Below, piece after piece: positions 22,283 through 36,242 of a DNA stretch of 64,000 bases. The position numbers and the translations under genes were made by a program. Numbering within the stretch: the first letter of the stretch is position 1; each line of letters begins with the position of its first letter. The notes below the pieces were generated by a model. It saw only the letters and a list, made by a program, of their open reading frames with translations, was not told where the DNA came from and made no database searches. Origin of the DNA: Magicicada septendecula (Eukaryota > Arthropoda > Insecta > Hemiptera > Cicadidae); assembly GCA_034769895.1 (NCBI GenBank), contig CM068373.1, positions 280,829,158 to 280,893,157 on the forward strand. Reading direction: 5' to 3'.

Positions 22283-23461
22283 TTAACCTCCATCGTCCCA
22301 AATAAGTCTTGGTTTTATACCACACTGTTGCTTTTTATTGACAAACAAATGGTTACTTTGTGTGTCATAACTAGAACAACCAAATTCACTCATTTTACCA
22401 AAATGCTCATTAAACCAGTCTACGTTAGGTATTTTTGTTACATCTCCATCGGTAAATACATTCATGATCGGGTTAATTACTTTAGTCAAATCATTATAAT
22501 CATTATTAATCAAATATTCAAATAAACTTTCTTTCCATTCGTCATACTTTCTATGGAAATTATAAAATTCTGTTCCTTTCTCCCCATACAATTCTCTGTT
22601 TAGCTCTCTCTCTTCATAACACCACATCACACTCTCACAATTATTCCGGACAGAGGGTACAAAATTACACAACAAAAATAAACACCTCAATTCACCTATC
22701 AATACGGGACTCTTGCCCTTCAACAACAACACTTGTGAACTCATTAAATCATCATAAACATCATCAATAATAAAGGGAAAATTTACCCCCTGTCCCCACT
22801 CTACCACAACATTATTTTTCCACACTCTCTCTAACTCATTAACACACATTAACATCCCATTATCACTACATTCCACCAACTCATCAGTACTCTCATTCTT
22901 TATTTTTACCGTATCAGTCTCCGATAATAATTCTTCAAATACATTACTATTATTCTCATTATTTTCAACATTATTGTTATCATTTATTAACTCTTTCTCT
23001 GGTATCATATTTTTACATTTGTCACTACAATTTACATTGGTTTTATTTTTCTCTGTACATACACATTCTCTTCACTCCTTTGTTTCTCTACATATTTCGT
23101 TCAATTTACTCTCCAAACTACATATTGAATTAGTTAATACATCAAACTTGGCATCATTCATGTCAAAACGACTATTCATATCGCTACTTATCACATTAAA
23201 TTTGGTCTCAAAATTACTATTCATTTTCTCGAATGGACTGAGCATGATACTCATTATATCGTTATCGGATCTATTACATTTTGTTGAGATCGGGGTTATC
23301 TGCACCCCCGAATCTTCAGTTACATTACTCTGATCATTCATATTTAATTCTGTTTTATTCGGACTCGCACTTGGAGTCGAATGTATTTAAAAACTACTCA
23401 TATTTGAGTCGTCAACATTTTTGACGCTATTTTCATTTATTTTATTCTCGTTATCTGACAT
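22283..23461 (-). pseudogene. gag-position reading frame, unit 3, broken
   Basis: Full length in extent but interrupted by about two breaks. The C-terminal half stays open and is nearly identical to unit 2. Confidence 0.7.
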
Positions 23462-23647
23462 TTTTTACAATTGATATTCAAAATATTAATACTCTAATTA
23501 ATTAATTTTTTGTAATGTGCTTTTGTATTACTTTCGGTATATCTTTGCGTACATAACGCATTTCTATTTTGCTGCGCTAACCTAACACATGTTTCTATCT
23601 TTATTGTAGATGTGGAATTTAATTACTTATAATTAATTATAATTCGT

Positions 23648-23664
23648 GCCTGTCACGGGCGCCA
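23648..23664 (-). other. primer-binding site, unit 3/4 junction
   Basis: Identical to the site at 11052-11068. Confidence 0.75.
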
Positions 23665-23666
23665 AT

Positions 23667-24891
23667 TGTTATTATTCTATAATGAATTAAATTTATTAAT
23701 TACAAAAATGCAATATAACTTCCACCTACCTCCACGATCTCTTCTGCCGGGTTCCAGGATCCGATCACAAGTACGTTAGATACAAACATGTGTACAGGTT
23801 TGTGCAATAATTAACCATAATCATTTTTGGAAGAGAATTAATATTTGTTTCTTTATTCAAACGTGATAAATTTATAAGTTTTCTCCAAAATAGATCTTTG
23901 TTTTATATGTTTCAAATGTTGTGCAACTCTTACATCTTACTTGTAATAGAACTTACGAACTAGGGCTTACCTTATGTATCATTCATATTTACACAAACAC
24001 AATTACAAACACAAACAGCCCAGCTTTGCTCACTCACACATACACACAGACCCCGAAAAATTATAACACCCTTAACATTTTGGAAGATTCCCCACCCGGC
24101 GGCAACGTGCTTCACTCACGCATTATTATGACTTCTCGCTTTTTTCCCTGCTTGGTGTCCGAACCCGATATTTATGTTCTTCAAATTATCTAAACACTCC
24201 ACTGTTTATCAATGATAATCATTTTCACCAACAGTTCCACTTTTTACTGGAAAAAATAAAAAAAACTTTGTAGAGAGCCTACTTAGCTCCGTGCCGACCG
24301 GCACATATAGCGTAACTGGGAAGCGAGCTTGTCTGAGCGGGCGGAACTTCGTATTCACGGCCAGCAGATTTTTGTCGCCGTTCATGCTTAATTGCTGTGG
24401 TGTATTCCCTCTATGCATGGAACATAGTTGTTATTTGTGTGGTAACCGGGGACGATATTTGCCTCTGCTATACTGATATCACTAGCAGCAGGCTGGGCTT
24501 AAATACATTTCCTGTAGCTGGCTGGTTGGTTTTACAAATTGTTCATTCCAGCGGCATTTTTTGCATCGACGTTGGAGTTTCACGGCGTCACTTCAGCGCC
24601 CCGTCCTGAGATGTTAAGTGCGGGCGTCGTCACACATATACAGAGTTCTGAGAATTTTTAGGGTGGTACGAATGCCTTGCCGCATTACACAATAGAGATT
24701 GCGCCTCACCTTTGTCTCAAACTGTTCTACTTGCCATGTGTTCTGTTGTAATGGAAATAACGTTTGCCGTATAATAAAACTTTATAAATCACAATAAATC
24801 TTTTATAAAATCCCGCAAAAAATGAAATAAATAAAAATACAAATGCCCCCTACTATAAGAAATAAAATAACCCAATTTTGGACACGTTACA
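23667..24891 (-). repeat. LTR of unit 4
   Basis: 1225 bp. It is shorter than the LTRs of units 1-3, mainly through absence of one copy of a 10-nt duplication near the U3 end. Confidence 0.75.
24442..24505 (-). promoter_or_regulatory. LTR core promoter, unit 4
   Basis: TATA at 24498-24505, predicted +1 at 24474, downstream element at 24442-24447. Confidence 0.5.
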
Positions 24892-27165
24892 ATACCCCCT
24901 CAATGAGAATTCTGCTGTCCAAAACAGAAGAAATCTCATTGATAAACCCCGAAGAGGACCGGTAAGGAACTGGTGCCAACAACCCCCTGGTTCTAACACT
25001 TCATGGGTAGACGACCCCCCTGGCTTGGCGGCTATGGACGCATCTGAACGAGATCACTGGATTTCTCCGTAAGAGATCCCAACACCGAGAAATCGAACAG
25101 ACAAGTACCACAGCGCACCTCACCTTCTAACATGCTAACCCCCAAAATCCTCCATCCCTGGCTTAGATTATGCCAGATCCTCCACCGATATGTTTCCCCT
25201 TTTATGCAAGCTGGGCTGCCTTTAGCAGATACTGGGCTCACACACACTCACATTACATATTATACATTGAAAAATTCATTAAAATTTACTATTTCATCAA
25301 AAAAAATTCAGAATTCAAAATAAAATATTATATCAAAAAATTCTCTTCCTTACTTTCTGTTTTATTTAAAATGAATTAATTTAAACATTTCTCCTAATCA
25401 AAACATATCCTTAACCTAACATGTGAATACCTAAAGTCTAACAGTACACTTCAATACAATAAATCAATAAAATAACCATGGTTAATACATAAACAATCAA
25501 ATAATCACATCTTAAAATATTCATTAGCTGGCAGGCGAAAAATAATTTTTTTTTTTTTTTTTCAAAAAAAAATAATCTTCCAAAAAATTTTAAAATTAAA
25601 AAAAAAATTTTAATTTTATTAAAGTGTTTCCTTTACATGTAGAAATTATTTAAAACTCGGTTAAATTGATTAAAACAACAGTTGAACTGACTCCCATATG
25701 AAACAAGCTTATATGACCTCACTGTCAGCTGATCAAAACTAGGTCAAGTCCACAACCTTGACCTACATGTTATGTACCAATTATGTCTGAAAATACATTT
25801 GACATCTGTAACAATCTAATTTGAAACACAAAACATAATAGAATAAAACATTTAAAATAACAAAATATTATTATAACTAGTAGGGCAAATTGACATTTAA
25901 ATTATTTAAAATAAACCATTCTTAATTTTACATTACTTTCAAATTCTATCCAAATTCTGTCACTGGTTTCAAAATAAAATTTTATATTCTTATAATTCCC
26001 TTTCTGTATCTGACAATCTTACTCTACATTACTTTGGGTGATTTGAATTATTTATCTCATTTAATTTACTACTTGATCTGTATACACATATAATCTTTGT
26101 CTCTCTGACTCTAACCTCTAACAACTGTAACTCACATGACACCCATCTCTATTGAAACATCTACCAAAACACTCTCTAAACCCAACTTATCATTAAACTC
26201 AAATCGCCACCTTCTCTCTATATATATAAAAAAAAATGCTCTCTAACCCTTTGTACATAGGATACGTGTCCCCCCCCCAAAAAACTCAATTCCCTTATCT
26301 GGCCCCTGGATTCTACCTAAGGCGGCCCCTCCTCACTAAAATCGATCCTATCCTGTCCCAACTTATCATTATGTTGCGGACTCCCACATTACACTACCCC
26401 CTACTACAAAATTGCCATCCCCAAAATCTCAATCTCATTACCTTACAACAAATACAACAAAATAACATCATTAATTATAAACCTCAATATATCACTCAAA
26501 ACTCTACATAGATTCTCCATTACTACTGTGTCAACATCAATACTTCTCAAAATTCTATAATATACATTACTTCAAAACAACATTACATTATTTTCATCTC
26601 TACTATTTCAACTTCAACTTTGACTTCAACTTGGACAGATCTACATGTCCCATAAAATATTCATCACCCCAAAACTATCTTTTATTAACTTGCATAAATT
26701 GTTACTTTACTTCTCACTTTATCAAATTATTTTTATCATTACTTTAAAACATCTGTAATACATTAAAACATTACATTGAACATTAATTACTTGGAATATT
26801 TATAAACCAATATACCAGTGACATTTTATTGCTGATCAGCTGATATCCCTAACACAATGAAAGCACATCTCCAAATTGAACAAAATATATGAAATATATA
26901 TTTATCAATACTTACTTCTATTATGTTAGCTGCCTGCCAGTCAGTTTAATTATCTGCTTAGTTTAAAATACACACATAATGAAGACACATATTGTTATCA
27001 ATGCTTATATCTAACCTACGATAATAAAATAATACAATTAAAATTACAGCATGAACACCTTATATTGAGTGTCTGATCATCTAAATACTTAAACAGAGCA
27101 CAAGCATTTTTTATTGTATCAGATTTGAATTAGCACAAATTTTTTTATGTTGTAAAATTTAAATT

Positions 27166-27775
27166 CGTGGCTCCTCTGAGTCACCTCCCGTCCACACACT
27201 CTATTACAAATTATGGAGGACTGTATCGCCCTCTCGCTTTCACAAAGACGGCATATTTTGGAGTAGTTTGACCTCTCCGTGTCTTTGCTTCCGCTATTAC
27301 ATTTTAAAAGGTTCAGATATCAACATACCTTTGTTATATAGTTACATGCCCTTAATGCGGGTCTACCACCTGGCTTTGCTGTTCCACCGCGAACAGAGTG
27401 GTAGCCGCTGTTCCATAGTGCCTGGATTTCCCCTAATTGTCACCCCCCATTGAATTTCTACTATATACCAATTTCAAGTCAGCTATGGTCAAGGGAGTTG
27501 ATATGACCATAGCTGGCCGCTAGCCAAATCCACGATTAGTGCTGGTAAGGCAGTAATCGCCCGAAAAGTCGGGGAAATCTAACTTCATTTCAGTGCCTGT
27601 TACACTCGTCATTATTATGTGCGACACGATCGTCTATCAGTGTGTAAATTGAATTTACACGAAAAGGTGTGTCGCACATTTTCGCCATTTTGGCCTCCGA
27701 TGGAGGTAACACTCTCGGTTACCCCCAACCCATTTCGCTATCTACGGGAGCACAGGCCACCCCCGCAATAGCAAC
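27166..27775. other. hairpin-rich island, unit 4
   Basis: Carries the 9-nt insertion. The loop of the 12-bp stem has the block 4-6 variant (gggagttg). Confidence 0.6.
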
Positions 27776-28582
27776 TTAATAACTAACTAATTAAATTATT
27801 TTATATACATTATAATATAATATTTTCATCAAGAATCATTTAACTCATTCATAACTTTCTACCACTGAACTTTCTTAAAACTTTCAAATTTATTATTAAT
27901 AATTAGTATATATCATTTTTCAGTTATTATTAAATTTCTTAATTATCATTTTTATCTAACACAATTATTTCAAATAATCTCACTATTGAATTAAAATCTT
28001 AGTTACCTGTAAACATTTTTATTATGCATGATTCATATTGTAAAAGTTCTATACTTACAATCCATTTAACCTGATATACACACAAAACATATTCACCATA
28101 CCACATTACTTTCACCTCACCTCTGAAACATTTAACACAAACATTACTTAAACAATTTATCCTTTAATCACCAAATTTCCATCTCGTAAAATAATTTATA
28201 TTCATCAAAAAATTTAATTACCCGACATTTAAATAATCAATCAACATATTTAACATGTATCAAATTGTTTTAATTAATTTAATTATTAACAACACAAATT
28301 GCATTACCATCATAACAACTATTATTAGTCAATTACTGTTTTCAAAATTAATTCTGATATTTATTTAACTTGCAAATATTTCAATATTATTATTACAACA
28401 ATCATCTTACGTACACACTTATTTACTTAACATTCCACAATGCACACAAATAAATTCACTATATTTTTATTTACAAACTCTTGTTATTAACTGTTCCGTT
28501 TTTTCCGCACTTCGTTGTCCAAATTTGCCATGTCAGAACCATAAAACAAAATGTTTATAACTGTCTTTTAGTGGTTTATAGT

Positions 28583-29750
28583 TTAACCTCCATCGTCCCA
28601 AATAAGTCTTGGTTTTATACCACACTGTTGCTTTTTATTGACAAACAAATGGTTACTTTGTGTGTCATAACTAGAACAACCAAATTCACTCATTTTACCA
28701 AAATGCTCATTAAACCAGTCTACGTTAGGTATTTTTGTTACATCTCCATCGGTAAATACATTCATGATCGGGTTAATTACTTTAGTCAATTCATTATAAT
28801 CATTATTAATCAAATATTCAAATAAACTTTCTTTCCATTCGTCATACTTTCTATGGAAATTATACAATTCTGTTCCTTTCTCCCCATACAATTCTCTGTT
28901 TAGCTCTCTCTCTTCATAACACCACATCACACTCTCACAATTATTCCGGACAGAGGGTACAAAATTACACAACAAAAATAAACACCTCAATTCACCTATC
29001 AATACAGGACTCTTGCCCTTCAACAACAACACTTGTGAATCATTAAATCATCATAAACATCATCAATAATAAAGGGAAAATTTACCCCCTGTCCCCACTC
29101 TACCACAACATTATTTTTCCACACTCTCTCTAACTCATTAACATCCCATTATCACTACATTCCACCAACTCATCAGTACTCTCATTCTTTATTTTTACCG
29201 TATCAGTCTCCGATAATAATTCTTCAAATACATTACTATTATTCTCATTATTTTCAACATTATTGTTATCATTTATTAACTCTTTCTCTGGTATCATATT
29301 TTTACATTTGTCACTACAATTTACATTGGTTTTATTTTTCTCTGTACATACACATTCTCTTCACTCCTTTGTTTCTCTACATATTTCGTTCAATTTACTC
29401 TCCAAACTACATATTGAATTAGTTAATACATCAAACTTGGCATCATTCATGTCAAAACGACTATTCATATCGCTACTTATCACATTAAATTTGGTCTCAA
29501 AATTACTATTCATTTTCTCGAATGGACTGAGCATGATACTCATTATATCGTTATCGGATCTATTACATTTTGTTGAGATCGGGGTTATCTGCACCCCCGA
29601 ATCTTCAGTTACATTACTCTGATCATTCATATTTAATTCTGTTTTATTCGGACTCGCACTTGGAGTCGAATGTATTTAAAAACTACTCATATTTGAGTCG
29701 TCAACATTTTTGACGCTATTTTCATTTATTTTATTCTCGTTATCTGACAT
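28583..29750 (-). pseudogene. gag-position reading frame, unit 4, broken
   Basis: The same gene as in unit 2, with about three breaks. The longest remaining piece is about 150 codons, at the C-terminal end. Confidence 0.7.
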
Positions 29751-29936
29751 TTTTTACAATTGATATTCAAAATATTAATACTCTAATTAATTAATTTTTT
29801 GTAATGTGCTTTTGTATTACTTTCGGTATATCTTTGCGTACATAACGCATTTCTATTTTGCTGCGCTAACCTAACACATGTTTCTATCTTTATTGTAGAT
29901 GTGGAATTTAATTACTTATAATTAATTATAATTCGT

Positions 29937-29953
29937 GCCTGTCACGGGCGCCA
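29937..29953 (-). other. primer-binding site, unit 4/5 junction
   Basis: Identical to the site at 11052-11068. Confidence 0.75.
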
Positions 29954-29955
29954 AT

Positions 29956-31180
29956 TGTTATTATTCTATAATGAATTAAATTTATTAATTACAAAAATGC
30001 AATATAACTTCCACCTACCTCCACGATCTCTTCTGCCGGGTTCCAGGATCCGATCACAAGTACGTTAGATACAAACATGTGTACAGGTTTGTGCAATAAT
30101 TAACCATAATCATTTTTGGAAGAGAATTAATATTTGTTTCTTTATTCAAACGTGATAAATTTATAAGTTTTCTCCAAAATAGATCTTTGTTTTATATGTT
30201 TCAAATGTTGTGCAACTCTTACATCTTACTTGTAATAGAACTTACGAACTAGGGCTTACCTTATGTATCATTCATATTTACACAAACACAATTACAAACA
30301 CAAACAGCCCAGCTTTGCTCACTCACACATACACACAGACCCCGAAAAATTATAACACCCTTAACATTTTGGAAGATTCCCCACCCGGCGGCAACGTGCT
30401 TCACTCACGCATTATTATGACTTCTCGCTTTTTTCCCTGCTTGGTGTCCGAACCCGATATTTATGTTCTTCAAATTATCTAAACACTCCACTGTTTATCA
30501 ATGATAATCATTTTCACCAACAGTTCCACTTTTTACTGGAAAAAATAAAAAAAACTTTGTAGAGAGCCTACTTAGCTCCGTGCCGACCGGCACATATAGC
30601 GTAACTGGGAAGCGAGCTTGTCTGAGCGGGCGGAACTTCGTATTCACGGCCAGCAGATTTTTGTCGCCGTTCATGCTTAATTGCTGTGGTGTATTCCCTC
30701 TATGCATGGAACATAGTTGTTATTTGTGTGGTAACCGGGGACGATATTTGCCTCTGCTATACTGATATCACTAGCAGCAGGCTGGGCTTAAATACATTTC
30801 CTGTAGCTGGCTGGTTGGTTTTACAAATTGTTCATTCCAGCGGCATTTTTTGCATCGACGTTGGAGTTTCACGGCGTCACTTCAGCGCCCCGTCCTGAGA
30901 TGTTAAGTGCGGGCGTCGTCACACATATACAGAGTTCTGAGAATTTTTAGGGTGGTACGAATGCCTTGCCGCATTACACAATAGAGATTGCGCCTCACCT
31001 TTGTCTCAAACTGTTCTACTTGCCATGTGTTCTGTTGTAATGGAAATAACGTTTGCCGTATAATAAAACTTTATAAATCACAATAAATCTTTTATAAAAT
31101 CCCGCAAAAAATGAAATAAATAAAAATACAAATGCCCCCTACTATAAGAAATAAAATAACCCAATTTTGGACACGTTACA
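29956..31180 (-). repeat. LTR of unit 5
   Basis: 1225 bp. I saw no differences from the unit 4 LTR when reading the two by eye. Confidence 0.75.
30731..30794 (-). promoter_or_regulatory. LTR core promoter, unit 5
   Basis: TATA at 30787-30794, predicted +1 at 30763, downstream element at 30731-30736. Confidence 0.5.
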
Positions 31181-33452
31181 ATACCCCCTCAATGAGAATT
31201 CTGCTGTCCAAAACAGAAGAAATCTCATTGATAAACCCCGAAGAGGACCGGTAAGGAACTGGTGCCAACAACCCCCTGGTTCTAACACTTCATGGGTAGA
31301 CGACCCCCCTGGCTTGGCGGCTATGGACGCATCTGAACGAGATCACTGGATTTCTCCGTAAGAGATCCCAACACCGAGAAATCGAACAGACAAGTACCAC
31401 AGCGCACCTCACCTTCTAACATGCTAACCCCCAAAATCCTCCATCCCTGGCTTAGATTATGCCAGATCCTCCACCGATATGTTTCCCCTTTTATGCAAGC
31501 TGGGCTGCCTTTAGCAGATACTGGGCTCACACACACTCACATTACATATTATACATTGAAAAATTCATTAAAATTTACTATTTCATCAAAAAAAATTCAG
31601 AATTCAAAATAAAATATTATATCAAAAAATTCTCTTCCTTACTTTCTGTTTTATTTAAAATGAATTAATTTAAACATTTCTCCTAATCAAAACATATCCT
31701 TAACCTAACATGTGAATACCTAAAGTCTAACAGTACACTTCAATACAATAAATCAATAAAATAACCATGGTTAATACATAAACAATCAAATAATCACATC
31801 TTAAAATATTCATTAGCTGGCAGGCGAAAAATAATTTTTTTTTTTTTTTTTAAAAAAAAAAATCTTCCAAAAAATTTTAAAATTAAAAAAAAAATTTTAA
31901 TTTTATTAAAGTGTTTCCTTTACATGTAGAAATTATTTAAAACTCGGTTAAATTGATTAAAACAACAGTTGAACTGACTCCCATATGAAACAAGCTTATA
32001 TGACCTCACTGTCAGCTGATCAAAACTAGGTCAAGTCCACAACCTTGACCTACATGTTATGTACCAATTATGTCTGAAAATACATTTGACATCTGTAACA
32101 ATCTAATTTGAAACACAAAACATAATAGAATAAAACATTTAAAATAACAAAATATTATTATAACTAGTAGGGCAAATTGACATTTAAATTATTTAAAATA
32201 AACCATTCTTAATTTTACATTACTTTCAAATTCTATCCAAATTCTGTCACTGGTTTCAAAATAAAATTTTATATTCTTATAATTCCCTTTCTGTATCTGA
32301 CAATCTTACTCTACATTACTTTGGGTGATTTGAATTATTTATCTCATTTAATTTACTACTTGATCTGTATACACATATAATCTTTGTCTCTCTGACTCTA
32401 ACCTCTAACAACTGTAACTCACATGACACCCATCTCTATTGAAACATCTACCAAAACACTCTCTAAACCCAACTTATCATTAAACTCAAATCGCCACCTT
32501 CTCTCTATATATATAAAAAAAAATGCTCTCTAACCCTTTGTACATAGGATACGTGTCCCCCCCCCAAAAAACTCAATTCCCTTATCTGGCCCCTGGATTC
32601 TACCTAAGGCGGCCCCTCCTCACTAAAATCGATCCTATCCTGTCCCAACTTATCATTATGTTGCGGACTCCCACATTACACTACCCCCTACTACAAAATT
32701 GCCATCCCCAAAATCTCAATCTCATTACCTTACAACAAATACAACAAAATAACATCATTAATTATAAACCTCAATATATCACTCAAAACTCTACATAGAT
32801 TCTCCATTACTACTGTGTCAACATCAATACTTCTCAAAATTCTATAATATACATTACTTCAAAACAACATTACATTATTTTCATCTCTACTATTTCAACT
32901 TCAACTTTGACTTCAACTTGGACAGATCTACATGTCCCATAAAATATTCATCACCCCAAAACTATCTTTTATTAACTTGCATAAATTGTTACTTTACTTC
33001 TCACTTTATCAAATTATTTTTATCATTACTTTAAAACATCTGTAATACATTAAAACATTACATTGAACATTAATTACTTGGAATATTTATAAACCAATAT
33101 ACCAGTGACATTTTATTGCTGATCAGCTGATATCCCTAACACAATGAAAGCACATCTCCAAATTGAACAAAATATATGAAATATATATTTATCAATACTT
33201 ACTTCTATTATGTTAGCTGCCTGCCAGTCAGTTTAATTATCTGCTTAGTTTAAAATACACACATAATGAAGACACATATTGTTATCAATGCTTATATCTA
33301 ACCTACGATAATAAAATAATACAATTAAAATTACAGCATGAACACCTTATATTGAGTGTCTGATCATCTAAATACTTAAACAGAGCACAAGCATTTTTTA
33401 TTGTATCAGATTTGAATTAGCACAAATTTTTTTATGTTGTAAAATTTAAATT

Positions 33453-34062
33453 CGTGGCTCCTCTGAGTCACCTCCCGTCCACACACTCTATTACAAATTA
33501 TGGAGGACTGTATCGCCCTCTCGCTTTCACAAAGACGGCATATTTTGGAGTAGTTTGACCTCTCCGTGTCTTTGCTTCCGCTATTACATTTTAAAAGGTT
33601 CAGATATCAACATACCTTTGTTATATAGTTACATGCCCTTAATGCGGGTCTACCACCTGGCTTTGCTGTTCCACCGCGAACAGAGTGGTAGCCGCTGTTC
33701 CATAGTGCCTGGATTTCCCCTAATTGTCACCCCCCATTGAATTTCTACTATATACCAATTTCAAGTCAGCTATGGTCAAGGGAGTTGATATGACCATAGC
33801 TGGCCGCTAGCCAAATCCACGATTAGTGCTGGTAAGGCAGTAATCGCCCGAAAAGTCGGGGAAATCTAACTTCATTTCAGTGCCTGTTACACTCGTCATT
33901 ATTATGTGCGACACGATCGTCTATCAGTGTGTAAATTGAATTTACACGAAAAGGTGTGTCGCACATTTTCGCCATTTTGGCCTCCGATGGAGGTAACACT
34001 CTCGGTTACCCCCAACCCATTTCGCTATCTACGGGAGCACAGGCCACCCCCGCAATAGCAAC
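33453..34062. other. hairpin-rich island, unit 5
   Basis: Matches unit 4, including the 9-nt insertion and the gggagttg loop variant. Confidence 0.6.
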
Positions 34063-34869
34063 TTAATAACTAACTAATTAAATTATTTTATATACATTAT
34101 AATATAATATTTTCATCAAGAATCATTTAACTCATTCATAACTTTCTACCACTGAACTTTCTTAAAACTTTCAAATTTATTATTAATAATTAGTATATAT
34201 CATTTTTCAGTTATTATTAAATTTCTTAATTATCATTTTTATCTAACACAATTATTTCAAATAATCTCACTATTGAATTAAAATCTTAGTTACCTGTAAA
34301 CATTTTTATTATGCATGATTCATATTGTAAAAGTTCTATACTTACAATCCATTTAACCTGATATACACACAAAACATATTCACCATACCACATTACTTTC
34401 ACCTCACCTCTGAAACATTTAACACAAACATTACTTAAACAATTTATCCTTTAATCACCAAATTTCCATCTCGTAAAATAATTTATATTCATCAAAAAAT
34501 TTAATTACCCGACATTTAAATAATCAATCAACATATTTAACATGTATCAAATTGTTTTAATTAATTTAATTATTAACAACACAAATTGCATTACCATCAT
34601 AACAACTATTATTAGTCAATTACTGTTTTCAAAATTAATTCTGATATTTATTTAACTTGCAAATATTTCAATATTATTATTACAACAATCATCTTACGTA
34701 CACACTTATTTACTTAACATTCCACAATGCACACAAATAAATTCACTATATTTTTATTTACAAACTCTTGTTATTAACTGTTCCGTTTTTTCCGCACTTC
34801 GTTGTCCAAATTTGCCATGTCAGAACCATAAAACAAAATGTTTATAACTGTCTTTTAGTGGTTTATAGT

Positions 34870-36037
34870 TTAACCTCCATCGTCCCAAATAAGTCTTGGT
34901 TTTATACCACACTGTTGCTTTTTATTGACAAACAAATGGTTACTTTGTGTGTCATAACTAGAACAACCAAATTCACTCATTTTACCAAAATGCTCATTAA
35001 ACCAGTCTACGTTAGGTATTTTTGTTACATCTCCATCGGTAAATACATTCATGATCGGGTTAATTACTTTAGTCAATTCATTATAATCATTATTAATCAA
35101 ATATTCAAATAAACTTTCTTTCCATTCGTCATACTTTCTATGGAAATTATACAATTCTGTTCCTTTCTCCCCATACAATTCTCTGTTTAGCTCTCTCTCT
35201 TCATAACACCACATCACACTCTCACAATTATTCCGGACAGAGGGTACAAAATTACACAACAAAAATAAACACCTCAATTCACCTATCAATACAGGACTCT
35301 TGCCCTTCAACAACAACACTTGTGAATCATTAAATCATCATAAACATCATCAATAATAAAGGGAAAATTTACCCCCTGTCCCCACTCTACCACAACATTA
35401 TTTTTCCACACTCTCTCTAACTCATTAACATCCCATTATCACTACATTCCACCAACTCATCAGTACTCTCATTCTTTATTTTTACCGTATCAGTCTCCGA
35501 TAATAATTCTTCAAATACATTACTATTATTCTCATTATTTTCAACATTATTGTTATCATTTATTAACTCTTTCTCTGGTATCATATTTTTACATTTGTCA
35601 CTACAATTTACATTGGTTTTATTTTTCTCTGTACATACACATTCTCTTCACTCCTTTGTTTCTCTACATATTTCGTTCAATTTACTCTCCAAACTACATA
35701 TTGAATTAGTTAATACATCAAACTTGGCATCATTCATGTCAAAACGACTATTCATATCGCTACTTATCACATTAAATTTGGTCTCAAAATTACTATTCAT
35801 TTTCTCGAATGGACTGAGCATGATACTCATTATATCGTTATCGGATCTATTACATTTTGTTGAGATCGGGGTTATCTGCACCCCCGAATCTTCAGTTACA
35901 TTACTCTGATCATTCATATTTAATTCTGTTTTATTCGGACTCGCACTTGGAGTCGAATGTATTTAAAAACTACTCATATTTGAGTCGTCAACATTTTTGA
36001 CGCTATTTTCATTTATTTTATTCTCGTTATCTGACAT
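34870..36037 (-). pseudogene. gag-position reading frame, unit 5, broken
   Basis: Copy of the unit 4 version, with about three breaks. Confidence 0.7.
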
Positions 36038-36223
36038 TTTTTACAATTGATATTCAAAATATTAATACTCTAATTAATTAATTTTTTGTAATGTGCTTTT
36101 GTATTACTTTCGGTATATCTTTGCGTACATAACGCATTTCTATTTTGCTGCGCTAACCTAACACATGTTTCTATCTTTATTGTAGATGTGGAATTTAATT
36201 ACTTATAATTAATTATAATTCGT

Positions 36224-36240
36224 GCCTGTCACGGGCGCCA
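36224..36240 (-). other. primer-binding site, unit 5/6 junction
   Basis: Identical to the site at 11052-11068. Confidence 0.75.
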
Positions 36241-36242
36241 AT

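Larger units (their letters stand above)
17364..23666 (-). mobile_element. array unit 3 (LTR element), mosaic
   Basis: The unit is 6303 bp. The LTR and the left part of the internal region match units 1-2 at variant sites: the LTR motif aagcgtgctt, a 10-nt duplication ataaatcttt, and tttgtcctct in the island. The right part of the island carries the 9-nt insertion cgccatttt found in later units, and the 5' part of the gag-position region matches units 4 and 5. It is a patchwork of two variant families. About two breaks in the coding frame. Confidence 0.85.
23667..29955 (-). mobile_element. array unit 4 (LTR element), first of block 4-6
   Basis: The unit is 6289 bp. Block markers are aagcgagctt with gagcgggcgg in the LTR, loss of the 10-nt LTR duplication, gggagttgata in the island and tttgacctct. 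It is nearly identical to unit 5 throughout. About three breaks in the coding frame, shared with unit 5, so they were copied along with the unit. Confidence 0.85.
29956..36242 (-). mobile_element. array unit 5 (LTR element), block 4-6
   Basis: The unit is 6287 bp. It is almost the same sequence as unit 4, including block markers and breaks. The main differences are in homopolymer runs. About three breaks in the coding frame. Confidence 0.85.
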
